Assembly (NCBI GenBank): GCA_934454525.1
Contig: CAKSFM010000010.1
Coordinates: forward strand, 1 to 64,000
Origin: an uncultured Clostridia bacterium
GTDB taxonomy: Bacteria; Bacillota; Clostridia; UMGS1883
Reading direction: 5' to 3'
DNA length: 64,000 nucleotides
Shown here: piece by piece, positions 1 to 8,422 of the stretch
How the letters are laid out: each line of letters starts with the position of its first letter
Numbering within the stretch: the stretch's first letter is position 1
Program-made: the position numbers and the translations under genes
The notes under the pieces: model-generated
Database searches by the model: none
What the model was told of the DNA's origin: nothing
Seen by the model: only the letters and a program-made list of their open reading frames with translations

Positions 1-104
1 CAGGGTGAAGCAAGGCTGTCGCCTTGCAAATCCCGAAAGAACGGCGGAGCGGAAATTTAACAAGCATTGGGCGCATGTGTTCGGGTTCCTTATGCCTTTT
101 CGAC

Positions 105-280
105 GGCGTACATAGGTACGCCGAGGGCGAAGTTTGTTGATAGCAAGAAAAGACGTGATTCTTTGAAAAATCAAATTTTTGATTTTTCTACCTTTAATAA
201 GAGCGAATTACAATAGCTATACTGCCTGTAATATCTGCTTTTTCTCCTTTTCTTGCGTTCCGGAGTTTTTTAACATCCCC
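105..280 (+). repeat. Dispersed intergenic repeat, copy 1
   Basis: The same blocks in the same order recur inverted at 40525-40699: GGCGTACATAGGTACGCC, then GAAGTTTGTTGATAGCAAG, an AT-rich hairpin (here 165-188), then TTTCTCCTTTTCTTGCG and an end in TTAACATCCCC. A shorter copy sits at 9381-9470. No open reading frame is conserved between copies, but the hairpin is kept with compensating length changes, so a structured non-coding element is more likely than a gene remnant. Positions 1-104 and 281-309 hold nothing else I recognise. Confidence 0.75.
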
Positions 281-309
281 GTATAATTGTAAATTTTTAT
301 TGACCGCCC

Positions 310-338
310 TTGTAAATGTTAAAAAGTCGTGCTATAAT
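310..338 (+). promoter_or_regulatory. Candidate sigma-A promoter of the YesL-like gene
   Basis: TTGTAA (310-315), a 17-nt spacer, then TATAAT (333-338). It lies 32 nt before the start codon at 370 and is the only good match in this gap. Confidence 0.5.
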
Positions 339-369
339 TATTTTATGAAAATTTGAGAGGATGATTTTA

Positions 370-1275
370 ATGGCTGGATTTTTCGGCTTTTTTGATTACA
401 GCAAACCCGGCCGCGGCATAAGTAAGGACGAGCCGCAAAAAACGGGTATTGCACTGTATTTCGACATACTTCTGCGCAGGTTCTGGAAGTTTATAACGCT
501 GAATTTGCTGTACCTGCTTTTTTCGGTTCCGGCTCTGGCAGTTATATTTTTTTTGTCGTCCGAGGCAGTTATGCGCCTTGCATCGGCAGTGATTGATTTT
601 TCAAAAATTTCTGCGGACGAATCAAGGGCGCTTTGGCTGCTGACGATAACTCTTTCTTCGATAGTTTTTGCGGTTTTCGGCAGCGGTGCGGCAAGAGGGG
701 CGCTTTCGTATGTTATGAATAACTTCGTCAATGACCGCCATTCCTGGATATGGAGCGATTTTTGGGAGCATCTGAAAAAGAACTTTATCCAGGGTACGGT
801 GGTGTTTGTTATCGATATGGTTGCGTTGGTGCTCTTTTCCGTAAGCATATATTTTTACAGTTACTGCATGCCGCAGAAATACCTGTCACTTGCGCTGCGT
901 TCTGTTGTGTTTGCGGTGTTTCTCGTGTTCCTGATGATGCATATGTATATGTACCCGATTATGGCGGTGTTTAAGCTGAAAGTCAAGGATATTTACAGGA
1001 ATTCGCTGCTTCTTGTCATGGCGCGTCTGCCGTGGAATTTCCTTGCCTTTGCCGTTTCGGGCGGAGTGCTTGCCGCGTTTGTTTATGCGTCGCTTGTTTC
1101 CGGAATCGGTATCATTCTTATGCTCCTTATAGGCTTTGTGCTCATTGCATATACGCAGATGTTTATGACAAACAATGTTGTGAAAAAATATCTGCTTGAG
1201 CCTGCACTGGCAATGGAAAACAGGGAAGAAAAGCATGAAGATGACGAAACCGTTTTTGAGGATGCAACGGTATAA
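370..1275 (+). CDS. DUF624/YesL-like membrane protein
   Basis: Integral membrane protein of about 301 residues. The N-terminus (GFFDYSKPGRGI, then an LLRRFWKFITLNLLYLL segment) matches the YesL/DUF624 family, whose members often sit near carbohydrate uptake genes. About six hydrophobic segments are visible, near residues 34-58, 90-113, 138-162, 175-200, 222-245 and 250-272, with a charged C-terminal tail. The upstream ATG at 361 touches the GAGAGG ribosome binding site, so the ATG at 370 is preferred. The molecular function of the family is not established; no sugar transporter is adjacent here. The next gene starts 28 nt downstream and may be co-transcribed. Confidence 0.75.
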   Translation: MAGFFGFFDYSKPGRGISKDEPQKTGIALYFDILLRRFWKFITLNLLYLLFSVPALAVIFFLSSEAVMRLASAVIDFSKISADESRALWLLTITLSSIVFAVFGSGAARGALSYVMNNFVNDRHSWIWSDFWEHLKKNFIQGTVVFVIDMVALVLFSVSIYFYSYCMPQKYLSLALRSVVFAVFLVFLMMHMYMYPIMAVFKLKVKDIYRNSLLLVMARLPWNFLAFAVSGGVLAAFVYASLVSGIGIILMLLIGFVLIAYTQMFMTNNVVKKYLLEPALAMENREEKHEDDETVFEDATV

Positions 1276-1303
1276 CGGTTTTGTTTTTAAAGGGGTTGAT
1301 ACT

Positions 1304-2794
1304 TTGCAGAAAAAGCAAAGTTTTGTGACGGGCGCGGCGGTGCTTGCTGCTGCGTCTGTTTTGTGCAAATTGATGAGCGCAGTGTTTAAAATTCCGCTTG
1401 ACCGTTTTTTTCTGCATGAGGACGGAATTGCCGTATATCAGAGCGTGTGCTCGGTGTACAACGTTTTTCTTGCGATATGCGTGACCGGGATTCCGATTGC
1501 GCTTTCCGGAATAATTGCCAGGTCGGATGATGCTTCCGCCGCCGATTACTGCTTTACCGCATTTGTATTTGTAAGCGCGTTTTGTGCCGTCAGCGCAGTG
1601 CTGTTGTTTGCTTTTGCCGAACCGATCGCGCTTCATCTTGCAGGCGGCGGGATAACTCCGGCTGCCTGCGCGATAAGGGCGTCTGCTCCGGCGCTGCTTG
1701 TGATGGGCGTGATAAGCTCCTGCCGCGGATATTTTCAGGGGCGCGGAAATATGATGCCTTCGGCGCTGAGTCAGCTTACGGAAAGCTTTATGAAAGCCGT
1801 GCTCGGTATTGCAATATGCGCGCTTCTTATAGGCGGCGGGATTGAAAAGGGAGCTATGGGTGCAATGGCGGGTGTTTCCGCAGGCGCAGTGTGCTCGGCA
1901 GCCGTGCTTCTGTTTCTCATGAAAAGACAGCGATTGCCGCGCGGCAGATTCAGCCGTAAAAAGGCGGCTGAAATTCTGAAACTGTCCGTGCCGGTAACGC
2001 TCGGTGCATTCGGCTTCACAGCGGTTATGCTTACAGATACTCTCACGGTTACGAATATTCTTGCCGACTGCGGCTTCGGAATAACTGAGCGGCTGAGCCT
2101 TTTCGGGTATCTGACGCGTGCGAACACAGTGTATAATCTTCCGGCAACGGTAATCACATCGGTAACCGCAAGCATCTTCCCCGTGATTTCTTCGGCACGG
2201 ATGAACGGAGAAAAAAGCGCTGTTGCGGAACAGATTTCAAGGGCAATTCGTCTGATTTTCCTTGTTTCGCTTCCGTGTTCATTCGGGCTTGCCCTTTTTG
2301 CGCCGCAGATTTTTCTACTGCTTTATTCCACGGGAAAACACGCGGATTTACTTATTCTTATAGGTTTGCTTGTACTGATAATGCCTTATTTTCAGACAAC
2401 TACGGGGATGCTTCAGGCAATGGACTGTGTGTGGAAGCCGATTTTTGCCTGCATTGGTGCAGTGACTGTTAAGCTGGCGCTTAATTATATTCTTATTCCG
2501 CGGATCGGAATTGAAGGGGCGCTTGCGTCAACGGTTGCGGCGTTTGCGGCTGCTGCTGCCGTAAACACTGTTATTCTGAAATCGGTTTCTTTGTTTGACA
2601 GGTGTTCGGTGTCAATTGTTAAAATGCTTGTGTGCGCAGCTGCTGCATGTTTTTCTGCCCGGCTTATATATATGCTTGTTCCGAAAATCCCGGTTTTGAT
2701 TGCGGCAATTGTTTTGGCGGCAGCGCTTTATTCGGCACTTGTATGGCTGACCGGCTGCATTTCAAAAGAGGATATTTTACTTATCAGAAAATAG
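1304..2794 (+). CDS. SpoVB-like MOP-superfamily flippase
   Basis: About 496 residues with roughly 14 hydrophobic segments, and an N-terminal pattern (KKQSFVTGAAVLAAASVLCK, then KIPLDRFFLHEDGIAVYQ) typical of the stage V sporulation protein B / polysaccharide exporter branch of the MOP superfamily. Members flip lipid-linked precursors such as lipid II across the membrane; SpoVB acts in spore cortex synthesis. The start is taken as TTG at 1304 because AAGGGG (1290-1295) lies 8 nt upstream; an in-frame ATG at 1196 lies inside the preceding gene. Whether this paralogue serves the cortex or another polysaccharide cannot be told from sequence. Confidence 0.8.
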   Translation: MQKKQSFVTGAAVLAAASVLCKLMSAVFKIPLDRFFLHEDGIAVYQSVCSVYNVFLAICVTGIPIALSGIIARSDDASAADYCFTAFVFVSAFCAVSAVLLFAFAEPIALHLAGGGITPAACAIRASAPALLVMGVISSCRGYFQGRGNMMPSALSQLTESFMKAVLGIAICALLIGGGIEKGAMGAMAGVSAGAVCSAAVLLFLMKRQRLPRGRFSRKKAAEILKLSVPVTLGAFGFTAVMLTDTLTVTNILADCGFGITERLSLFGYLTRANTVYNLPATVITSVTASIFPVISSARMNGEKSAVAEQISRAIRLIFLVSLPCSFGLALFAPQIFLLLYSTGKHADLLILIGLLVLIMPYFQTTTGMLQAMDCVWKPIFACIGAVTVKLALNYILIPRIGIEGALASTVAAFAAAAAVNTVILKSVSLFDRCSVSIVKMLVCAAAACFSARLIYMLVPKIPVLIAAIVLAAALYSALVWLTGCISKEDILLIRK

Positions 2795-2895
2795 AATTGC
2801 GGCATTTATGCCTGAAAACGGAGGGTTCTGTGCGCCGATAACGGCAATTTTCCCTAAAAAATTAGCAAAAAAGTAAATAATATTTAAGAAAACAC

Positions 2896-2924
2896 TTGAA
2901 TAAACCATTTCAATATGCTATTAT
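2896..2924 (+). promoter_or_regulatory. Candidate sigma-A promoter of hup
   Basis: TTGAAT (2896-2901), 17-nt spacer, TATTAT (2919-2924); an overlapping TATAAT begins at 2922. The leader to the HU start is about 60 nt and holds an AAGGAGG site. Confidence 0.6.
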
Positions 2925-2988
2925 AATGTGGAAATACGTTGCGAATTACCATCGCAGGTAAATATTTATTATATAAGGAGGAAAAAAC

Positions 2989-3261
2989 ATGAACAAGACA
3001 GAACTCGTTGCAATTATGGCTGAAAAGGCTGATCTTTCCAAGAAGGATGCTGAAAAGGCTCTCAATGCTTTTGTTGAAGCTGTTGAAACAGCTCTTGAAA
3101 AGGGTGATAAGATTCAGCTCGTTGGTTTCGGTACTTTTGAGGTTAGAGAGAGAGCAGCACGCGTTTGCCGCAATCCTCAGACTAAGGAAGAAATCGAAGT
3201 TCCGGCTTCTAAGGTTCCCGCTTTCAAGGCAGGACAGGCTCTGAAGAACATCGTTAAATAA
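2989..3261 (+). CDS. hup: HU-family nucleoid DNA-binding protein
   Basis: A 90-residue protein of exactly HU length. It starts MNKTELVAIMAEKADLSKKD, carries the signature GFGTFEVRERAARVCRNPQT around residues 46-65, which leads into the DNA-embracing arm, and ends in the conserved KVPAFKAGQALK helix. HU bends DNA as a dimer and compacts the nucleoid. The gene is monocistronic: own promoter at 2896, AAGGAGG about 7 nt before ATG, and an intrinsic terminator at 3281. The codons (GCT, GTT, AAG rich) look like those of highly expressed genes, as in the ribosomal cluster. Confidence 0.97.
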   Translation: MNKTELVAIMAEKADLSKKDAEKALNAFVEAVETALEKGDKIQLVGFGTFEVRERAARVCRNPQTKEEIEVPASKVPAFKAGQALKNIVK

Positions 3262-3280
3262 GTTTTTCGGGTAATTGATT

Positions 3281-3337
3281 GGGATTGTTTGAAAGGTCTG
3301 CTGTGACTTTTCGAACAATCCCTTTATTTTTTTCTTT
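3281..3337 (+). terminator. Intrinsic terminator of hup
   Basis: GGGATTGTTTGAAAG (3281-3295) pairs with CTTTTCGAACAATCCC (3307-3322), followed by a T-rich tract. Confidence 0.85.
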
Positions 3338-3351
3338 TTTGCAGATTTGTA

Positions 3352-3380
3352 TTGACAAAAGCAGAAAAAGGTGGTAAGCT
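3352..3380 (+). promoter_or_regulatory. Sigma-A promoter of htpG
   Basis: TTGACA (3352-3357), 17-nt spacer, TAAGCT (3375-3380). Transcription would begin within the CIRCE element directly downstream. Confidence 0.65.
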
Positions 3381-3383
3381 ATA

Positions 3384-3410
3384 TTAGCACTCAAAAGAAG
3401 AGAGTGCTAA
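3384..3410 (+). promoter_or_regulatory. CIRCE operator (HrcA binding site)
   Basis: Perfect consensus TTAGCACTC-N9-GAGTGCTAA, placed at the predicted transcription start and 23 nt before the htpG ATG. HrcA binds CIRCE and represses class I heat-shock genes. Confidence 0.95.
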
Positions 3411-3433
3411 CAAAAAGAAAGGAAGTTTTTGTC

Positions 3434-5326
3434 ATGGCAAAAAAGCAGTTTAAGGCAGAGTCAAAGCGGCTGCTCGATATGATGATTAATTCTATTTATA
3501 CACATAAGGAAATTTTCCTTCGTGAAATTATATCAAATTCGTCGGACGCGCTTGACAAACTCTGTTATAAATCACTTGAGGAGGGCGGCAGCGGCACGGC
3601 CCGCGAGGATCTTTTCATAAAGGTTTCCGTTGATAAAGAAAACCGCGTTATTAAGGTAAGTGATAACGGCATCGGAATGACGGAGGACGAGCTTGAAAAA
3701 AACCTCGGAATAATCGCAAACAGCGGCTCGCTCCATTTTAAGCAGGATATGGACAAAAAGGACGGCATTGACATTATAGGGCAGTTCGGCGTCGGGTTTT
3801 ACAGCGCATTCATGGTTTCCGAAAAGGTCACCGTTGTGACAAAGGCGTTCGGTTCTGACAAAGCCTACTGCTGGGAATCGGACGGCGCTGACGGATATAC
3901 CGTTACCGAGGCTGAAAAAGAGGGCTGCGGCACGGATATATATATGAAGATAAAGCCTGACAGCGAGGATGAGCATTACAGCGAATATCTTGAAACATAT
4001 ACGCTCCGTTCACTTATAAAGAAATATTCCGATTACATCCGTTACCCGATTAAAATGGATATCGAAAAGTCGCGCAAAATTGAAAAGCCGGACAGTGACA
4101 AGCCGGAATATGAAAAGTATATTGAAGAGGAAACGATAAACAGCATGGTTCCTTTGTGGCAGCGCAGCCGCGATGAGGTTACGGACGAGCAGCTGAACAG
4201 CTTCTATAAGGAAAAATACTATGATGCGGAGGACCCGGCGCTTATTATCCGCGCGGACGTTGAGGGCAGCTTTTCATATAAGGCGCTGCTGTTTGTTCCG
4301 TCAAACACACCTATGGGGTATTACACAAAAGAGTACAAGCGCGGACTTGAACTTTATTCCTCCGGAGTTATGATTATGGACAGCTGCGAGGAGCTTATCC
4401 CGGAGCATTTCCGCTTTGTTAAAGGTGTTGTGGATTCTCAGGATTTGTCGCTGAATATTTCGCGTGAAATGCTTCAGCACGACCGCCAGCTTCGCGCAAT
4501 TTGCAATAATATAGAAAAGAAGATTAAGCAGGAGCTTAAAAAACTGCTCGAAAACGATCCGGAAAAATACGAAAAATTCTGGAAAAGCTTCGGCTTGCAG
4601 CTTAAGTACGGAATGGTTTCGGACTACGGTGCGCACCGCGAGCTTTTAAAGGATCTTTTGCTGTTCTATTCATCGGGCGAGAAAAAGCTTGTAACGCTCT
4701 CGCGCTACACCGAAACAATGCCGGAGGATCAGAAGTATGTTTATTATGCATGCGGCGAAACCGTTGCAAAGATAGATAACCTGCCGCAGACTGAGCAGAT
4801 TAAGGAAAAAGGGTATTCAATTCTTTATATGACGGACGAGGTTGACGAGTTTGTCGTAAATATGCTCGGCGAGCTTGACGGAAAGAAATTCAAGTCGGTA
4901 AATGACAAGGATCTCGGACTTGAAAGCGAGGAGGAAAAGACCGACACGCAGGAGAAAGAGGAAGAAAACAAGGTTATGCTCGACTATCTGCGCGATTCGC
5001 TTGACGGCAAGGTTTCAGCGGTGCGTTTGTCGCACAAGCTTAAGAGCCACCCCGTGTGCCTCAGCACTGACGGCGAGGTGAGCCTTGAAATGGAGAAATA
5101 TTTTGCTTCCGTTCCCGGCGACCATCCCGATATTAAGGCGCAGCGCGTGCTCGAGCTTAACCCGGCGCATAAAGCATTTTATATGCTGCTTGATGCATGG
5201 CAGCTGGATAAGGATAAGTGTGCAAAAATGGGCAAGCTGCTTTATGACCAGGCGCTTTTAATTGCCGATATGCCGATTGACAATCCGGCGGAATACACGG
5301 ATTTGTTCTGGGAACTTATCGGATAA
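3434..5326 (+). CDS. htpG: Hsp90-family chaperone HtpG
   Basis: About 630 residues, the usual HtpG length. The N-terminal GHKL ATPase domain shows FLREIISNSSDALDKL (residues 28-43), DNGIGM near residue 80 and GQFGVGFYSAFMV near residue 115; the middle domain has the catalytic-loop stretch LNISREMLQHDR. It is a cytosolic ATP-dependent chaperone. The ATG at 3434 is chosen because GAAAGGAAG lies upstream and MAKKQFKAES is the normal HtpG start; a GTG at 3371 falls inside the promoter. Control by CIRCE is predicted from the perfect operator upstream, which is less common for htpG than for groESL or dnaK. Confidence 0.97.
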   Translation: MAKKQFKAESKRLLDMMINSIYTHKEIFLREIISNSSDALDKLCYKSLEEGGSGTAREDLFIKVSVDKENRVIKVSDNGIGMTEDELEKNLGIIANSGSLHFKQDMDKKDGIDIIGQFGVGFYSAFMVSEKVTVVTKAFGSDKAYCWESDGADGYTVTEAEKEGCGTDIYMKIKPDSEDEHYSEYLETYTLRSLIKKYSDYIRYPIKMDIEKSRKIEKPDSDKPEYEKYIEEETINSMVPLWQRSRDEVTDEQLNSFYKEKYYDAEDPALIIRADVEGSFSYKALLFVPSNTPMGYYTKEYKRGLELYSSGVMIMDSCEELIPEHFRFVKGVVDSQDLSLNISREMLQHDRQLRAICNNIEKKIKQELKKLLENDPEKYEKFWKSFGLQLKYGMVSDYGAHRELLKDLLLFYSSGEKKLVTLSRYTETMPEDQKYVYYACGETVAKIDNLPQTEQIKEKGYSILYMTDEVDEFVVNMLGELDGKKFKSVNDKDLGLESEEEKTDTQEKEEENKVMLDYLRDSLDGKVSAVRLSHKLKSHPVCLSTDGEVSLEMEKYFASVPGDHPDIKAQRVLELNPAHKAFYMLLDAWQLDKDKCAKMGKLLYDQALLIADMPIDNPAEYTDLFWELIG

Positions 5327-5363
5327 TATAAGCAGATACCAATACTAAGAAGGAGGGATTTTC

Positions 5364-5609
5364 ATGCCGCTTTCCGAAGCGCGCAAACGCGCAAATGCAA
5401 AGTATAATCTGAAAGCGTACGACAGGGTTGAGCTTAAGGTTGCGAAAGGAAAAAAGGAGCTTATCCGCAGCTTTGCGGAGGCAAACGGAGAAAGCATTAA
5501 CGCGTTTATCAACCGCGCTATCAGTGAAGCGATGGGCGAGATTCCGAAAAAGGAAGCCGCTCCCGCAGCAAAACCGAGAAAAAAGGACATATCGGTCGAA
5601 CTCTTATAA
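5364..5609 (+). CDS. Small ribbon-helix-helix (Arc-like) DNA-binding protein
   Basis: An 81-residue basic protein. Residues about 20-52 (DRVELKVAKGKKELIRSFAE, then ESINAFINRAI) fit an Arc/MetJ ribbon-helix-helix fold: one beta strand and two helices. The Ala/Pro/Lys-rich tail (KKEAAPAAKPRKK) is probably disordered. Such proteins are often antitoxins or plasmid/phage-type repressors, but no toxin gene is adjacent, so it is best read as an orphan DNA-binding protein. It begins 37 nt after htpG behind AGGAGGG and ends at the inverted-repeat element. Confidence 0.7.
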   Translation: MPLSEARKRANAKYNLKAYDRVELKVAKGKKELIRSFAEANGESINAFINRAISEAMGEIPKKEAAPAAKPRKKDISVELL

Positions 5610-5610
5610 A

Positions 5611-5947
5611 ATCGTAAAAACGGAGCAGGCTATGCCTGCTCCGTTTCAGACTGTCGAAAAAGTCGGTCAACCACAAGCAAGCTATAATTTTCATCACATT
5701 AACTTTAAAGAGATTTGATTTAAAAGCAAACTGCAATTAAATCAGATGTTTGTTTGTATCACCCTCAAAACCCAAAAATTTCTGGATTTTTGCTTGTTTC
5801 CGTCCGGCACACCCTCTAAAGTACCTTTGTACGCCGACGAGTGCGCGCCGAACAGATTTACCTTTCTTTTTCAACGTCTGCCAGCGTGTCGATAGGTTTA
5901 TCGACACGCTGAAACGGAGCAAGCTATGCCTGCTCCGTTTTTACGAT
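5611..5947. repeat. 337-bp element bounded by 39-bp imperfect inverted repeats
   Basis: Left arm 5611-5649 and right arm 5909-5947 are near-perfect inverted copies, and each arm is itself a hairpin around CTATG (for example AAACGGAGCAGG against CCTGCTCCGTTT). A further perfect 13-bp stem occurs at 5883-5910 (CAGCGTGTCGATA against TATCGACACGCTG). The interior carries GTACCTTTGTACGCC, resembling a block of the dispersed repeat at 40682. No convincing gene is inside; short frames on both strands are repeat-derived. The left arm probably also terminates the upstream gene. MITE-like in form, but target-site duplications are not evident. Confidence 0.65.
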
Positions 5948-5957
5948 TAATTCTCGG

Positions 5958-5986
5958 TTGACTTTTGCATAAAAATAAAGTATTAT
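5958..5986 (+). promoter_or_regulatory. Sigma-A promoter of mutS2
   Basis: TTGACT (5958-5963), 17-nt spacer, TATTAT (5981-5986), 36 nt before the mutS2 ATG. Confidence 0.65.
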
Positions 5987-6022
5987 TAAACACAGAGCAA
6001 AACATGAAGGGAGTGAAGCCGG

Positions 6023-8413
6023 ATGGCTTCATGCATAGATGATAAAACACTGAGAGTTCTCGATTTTGAACGAATTCTGAAGCTTCTTTCGGGGCAAGCT
6101 GTATGTGCCGAAACAAAACAGCGCTGTGAAGCTCTGCGCCCGTACGGAGATATTTTTGAAATACGCCGTATGCTTGCGCAGACAGATGAGGCGCAGTCGC
6201 TTATTTTAAAAAAAGGTTCGCCCGGAGTCAGCGCAGTTCGCCCGGTATCGGGTGCGGCGGCGCGCAGCAGCTCCGGCGGTGCGCTTTCGATGAGCGAGCT
6301 TTTGAATATTGCGCATGTGCTGAGAATTTCGCGCGGACTGCGTGAATATGCCGCAGATGACGGCTTTGATGAGCAATATCCGAATATATATGCGGTTTTA
6401 TCGTCTGTGACCGAGAACAAGAAGCTGGAACGGACGATTTACAGTGCGATTATCAGCGAGGAAGAGATGGCGGATGACGCATCTCCGGAATTATCCTCAA
6501 TAAGGAGAAAAATCCGTTCACTGAACGGAAAGGTGCGCGATGTTCTGAGTGATATGCTTCACTCATCAAGAATAGCTCCGCTTTTGCAGGAGGCGATTAT
6601 TACCATGCGTGATGACCGCTATGTTATCCCCGTGAAAAGCGAGCATAAGGGTGAGATTGCCGGAATTGTGCATGACAGCTCGGCAAGCGGCGCAACGCTT
6701 TTTATCGAGCCGATGGCAGCCGTTGAAATCAATAACCGCCTTAAAAGCCTTGCCGGTGAGGAAAAGGACGAAATTGAGCGGATTCTGGCTGAACTTTCGG
6801 CACAGGTCGGCGAATGTGCTCAGCAGATTACAGAGAATTATAATATTCTGCTTGAGACCGATTTTATATTTGCAAAAGGCAAACTTGCGCATGGCATGAA
6901 TGCTGCTGCTCCGCTTCTGAACGATGACGGAATTATCGATATAAAAAAAGGGCGGCATCCGCTGATAGACCCGAAAAAAGTTGTGCCGACAGATATTTAT
7001 CTGGGAAAGGATTTTGACACGCTTGTTATAACAGGTCCGAACACGGGCGGAAAAACGGTTTCGCTCAAAACGCTCGGACTGTTCACCGTTATGGCGCAGT
7101 GCGGAATGTGCATCCCGGCGCAGCAGGGCAGCACATTAGCTGTGTTTGAAACCATTTTCGCCGATATAGGCGATGAGCAGTCAATCGAGCAGTCACTGAG
7201 CACATTTTCGGCACACATGGTTAATATTGTTGATATTCTGAAAAGAGCAGACTATAAATCACTTGTTTTGTTTGACGAGCTTGGTGCAGGAACAGACCCT
7301 GTTGAAGGTGCGGCGCTTGCAGTGGCAATTCTCGAGAGAGCAAAACTGCTCGGAGCAAAAACGGCGGCAACAACGCATTACAGTGAAATCAAGCTTTATG
7401 CGCTGACAACAGACCGTGTTGAAAACGCGGCGTGTGAATTTGATATTGTGAGCCTGCGCCCGACATACAGGCTTTTAATCGGTGTACCCGGAAAGAGCAA
7501 CGCATTTGCAATATCGCGCAGACTCGGATTGTCCGATGATATTATCACGCGCGCGCAGTCGCTTATTGACGGGGAAAATACTCGCTTTGAAGATGTGATT
7601 TCATCGCTTGAAAAGCAGCGCGCAAAGGCAGAACGGGAGCTGAGCGAGGCGAGCGAGGCGCGTGCGGAAACGCTTGCACAGCGTGAAATGGCGCAGCATG
7701 AAAAACAGATGATTGAAAAGCAGCGTGAGAAGATTCTCAGTGACGCGCGGCGCGATGCGAAAAAGATTTACGAACAGGCGAAAAACGAAGCCGACAGAAT
7801 TGTTAAGGATATGCAGCGGCTGCTCGGCGAATCGGCGGCAAATAACCGAAAAAGTATTGAGGAGGGGCGGCGCCGCCTTAAAAAGAACTTTGATGATATG
7901 GCAAATTCGCTCAGCGAGGATGTTTTCTCGTCAAAGGGAACGAAAAAACTCGATCCGCGCAGTCTTATCCTCGGTCAGTGCGTTACGGTTACAACAATGG
8001 GGCAGACGGGAAATATCCTGACCCTGCCTGATAAAAAAGGTGATCTGACGGTTCAGGTAGGAATATTGAAAATCAGGACGAATATAAGTGCGCTTGCTCC
8101 GGCAAAGGAGGAAAAGAAAAAGAAAACCGCTCCCGTTTATTCAGACGGTGCGCAAAGAAGCTTTTCATCCGTTAAAACAGAGATTGATTTGCGCGGTCAG
8201 AATGCCGACGATGCCGTGATGATGGCTGATAAATACCTTGATGACGCGGCACTGGCGCATCTTGAGTCGGTAAGTATTATTCACGGGAAGGGCACGGGTG
8301 TGCTGCGCAGCGCAATTAATGATATGCTGCGGCATCATCCTCATGCAAAAAGCTTCCGCCCCGGGCGCTACGGCGAGGGCGAAAGCGGCGTTACCATAGT
8401 TGAAATTAAATAG
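6023..8413 (+). CDS. mutS2: MutS2 family ATPase/endonuclease
   Basis: A 796-residue protein with full MutS2 architecture: no MutS mismatch-recognition domain, an ATPase with Walker A TGPNTGGKT near residue 337 and Walker B VLFDELGAGTDP near 413, a long coiled-coil segment at about 520-640, and a C-terminal Smr nuclease domain at about 718-796 with IDLRGQ and HGKGTG motifs. MutS2 is linked to suppression of homologous recombination and, in Bacillus, to splitting of collided ribosomes. The ATG follows GGGAG. trxB follows 9 nt later, so the two are likely co-transcribed. Confidence 0.95.
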   Translation: MASCIDDKTLRVLDFERILKLLSGQAVCAETKQRCEALRPYGDIFEIRRMLAQTDEAQSLILKKGSPGVSAVRPVSGAAARSSSGGALSMSELLNIAHVLRISRGLREYAADDGFDEQYPNIYAVLSSVTENKKLERTIYSAIISEEEMADDASPELSSIRRKIRSLNGKVRDVLSDMLHSSRIAPLLQEAIITMRDDRYVIPVKSEHKGEIAGIVHDSSASGATLFIEPMAAVEINNRLKSLAGEEKDEIERILAELSAQVGECAQQITENYNILLETDFIFAKGKLAHGMNAAAPLLNDDGIIDIKKGRHPLIDPKKVVPTDIYLGKDFDTLVITGPNTGGKTVSLKTLGLFTVMAQCGMCIPAQQGSTLAVFETIFADIGDEQSIEQSLSTFSAHMVNIVDILKRADYKSLVLFDELGAGTDPVEGAALAVAILERAKLLGAKTAATTHYSEIKLYALTTDRVENAACEFDIVSLRPTYRLLIGVPGKSNAFAISRRLGLSDDIITRAQSLIDGENTRFEDVISSLEKQRAKAERELSEASEARAETLAQREMAQHEKQMIEKQREKILSDARRDAKKIYEQAKNEADRIVKDMQRLLGESAANNRKSIEEGRRRLKKNFDDMANSLSEDVFSSKGTKKLDPRSLILGQCVTVTTMGQTGNILTLPDKKGDLTVQVGILKIRTNISALAPAKEEKKKKTAPVYSDGAQRSFSSVKTEIDLRGQNADDAVMMADKYLDDAALAHLESVSIIHGKGTGVLRSAINDMLRHHPHAKSFRPGRYGEGESGVTIVEIK

Positions 8414-8422
8414 GAGGAGTAA

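Noticed and set aside
5737..5950. Opposed short frames inside the inverted-repeat element
   Set aside because: They exist on both strands of a repeat, have no ribosome binding sites and no start context; treated as by-products of the element.
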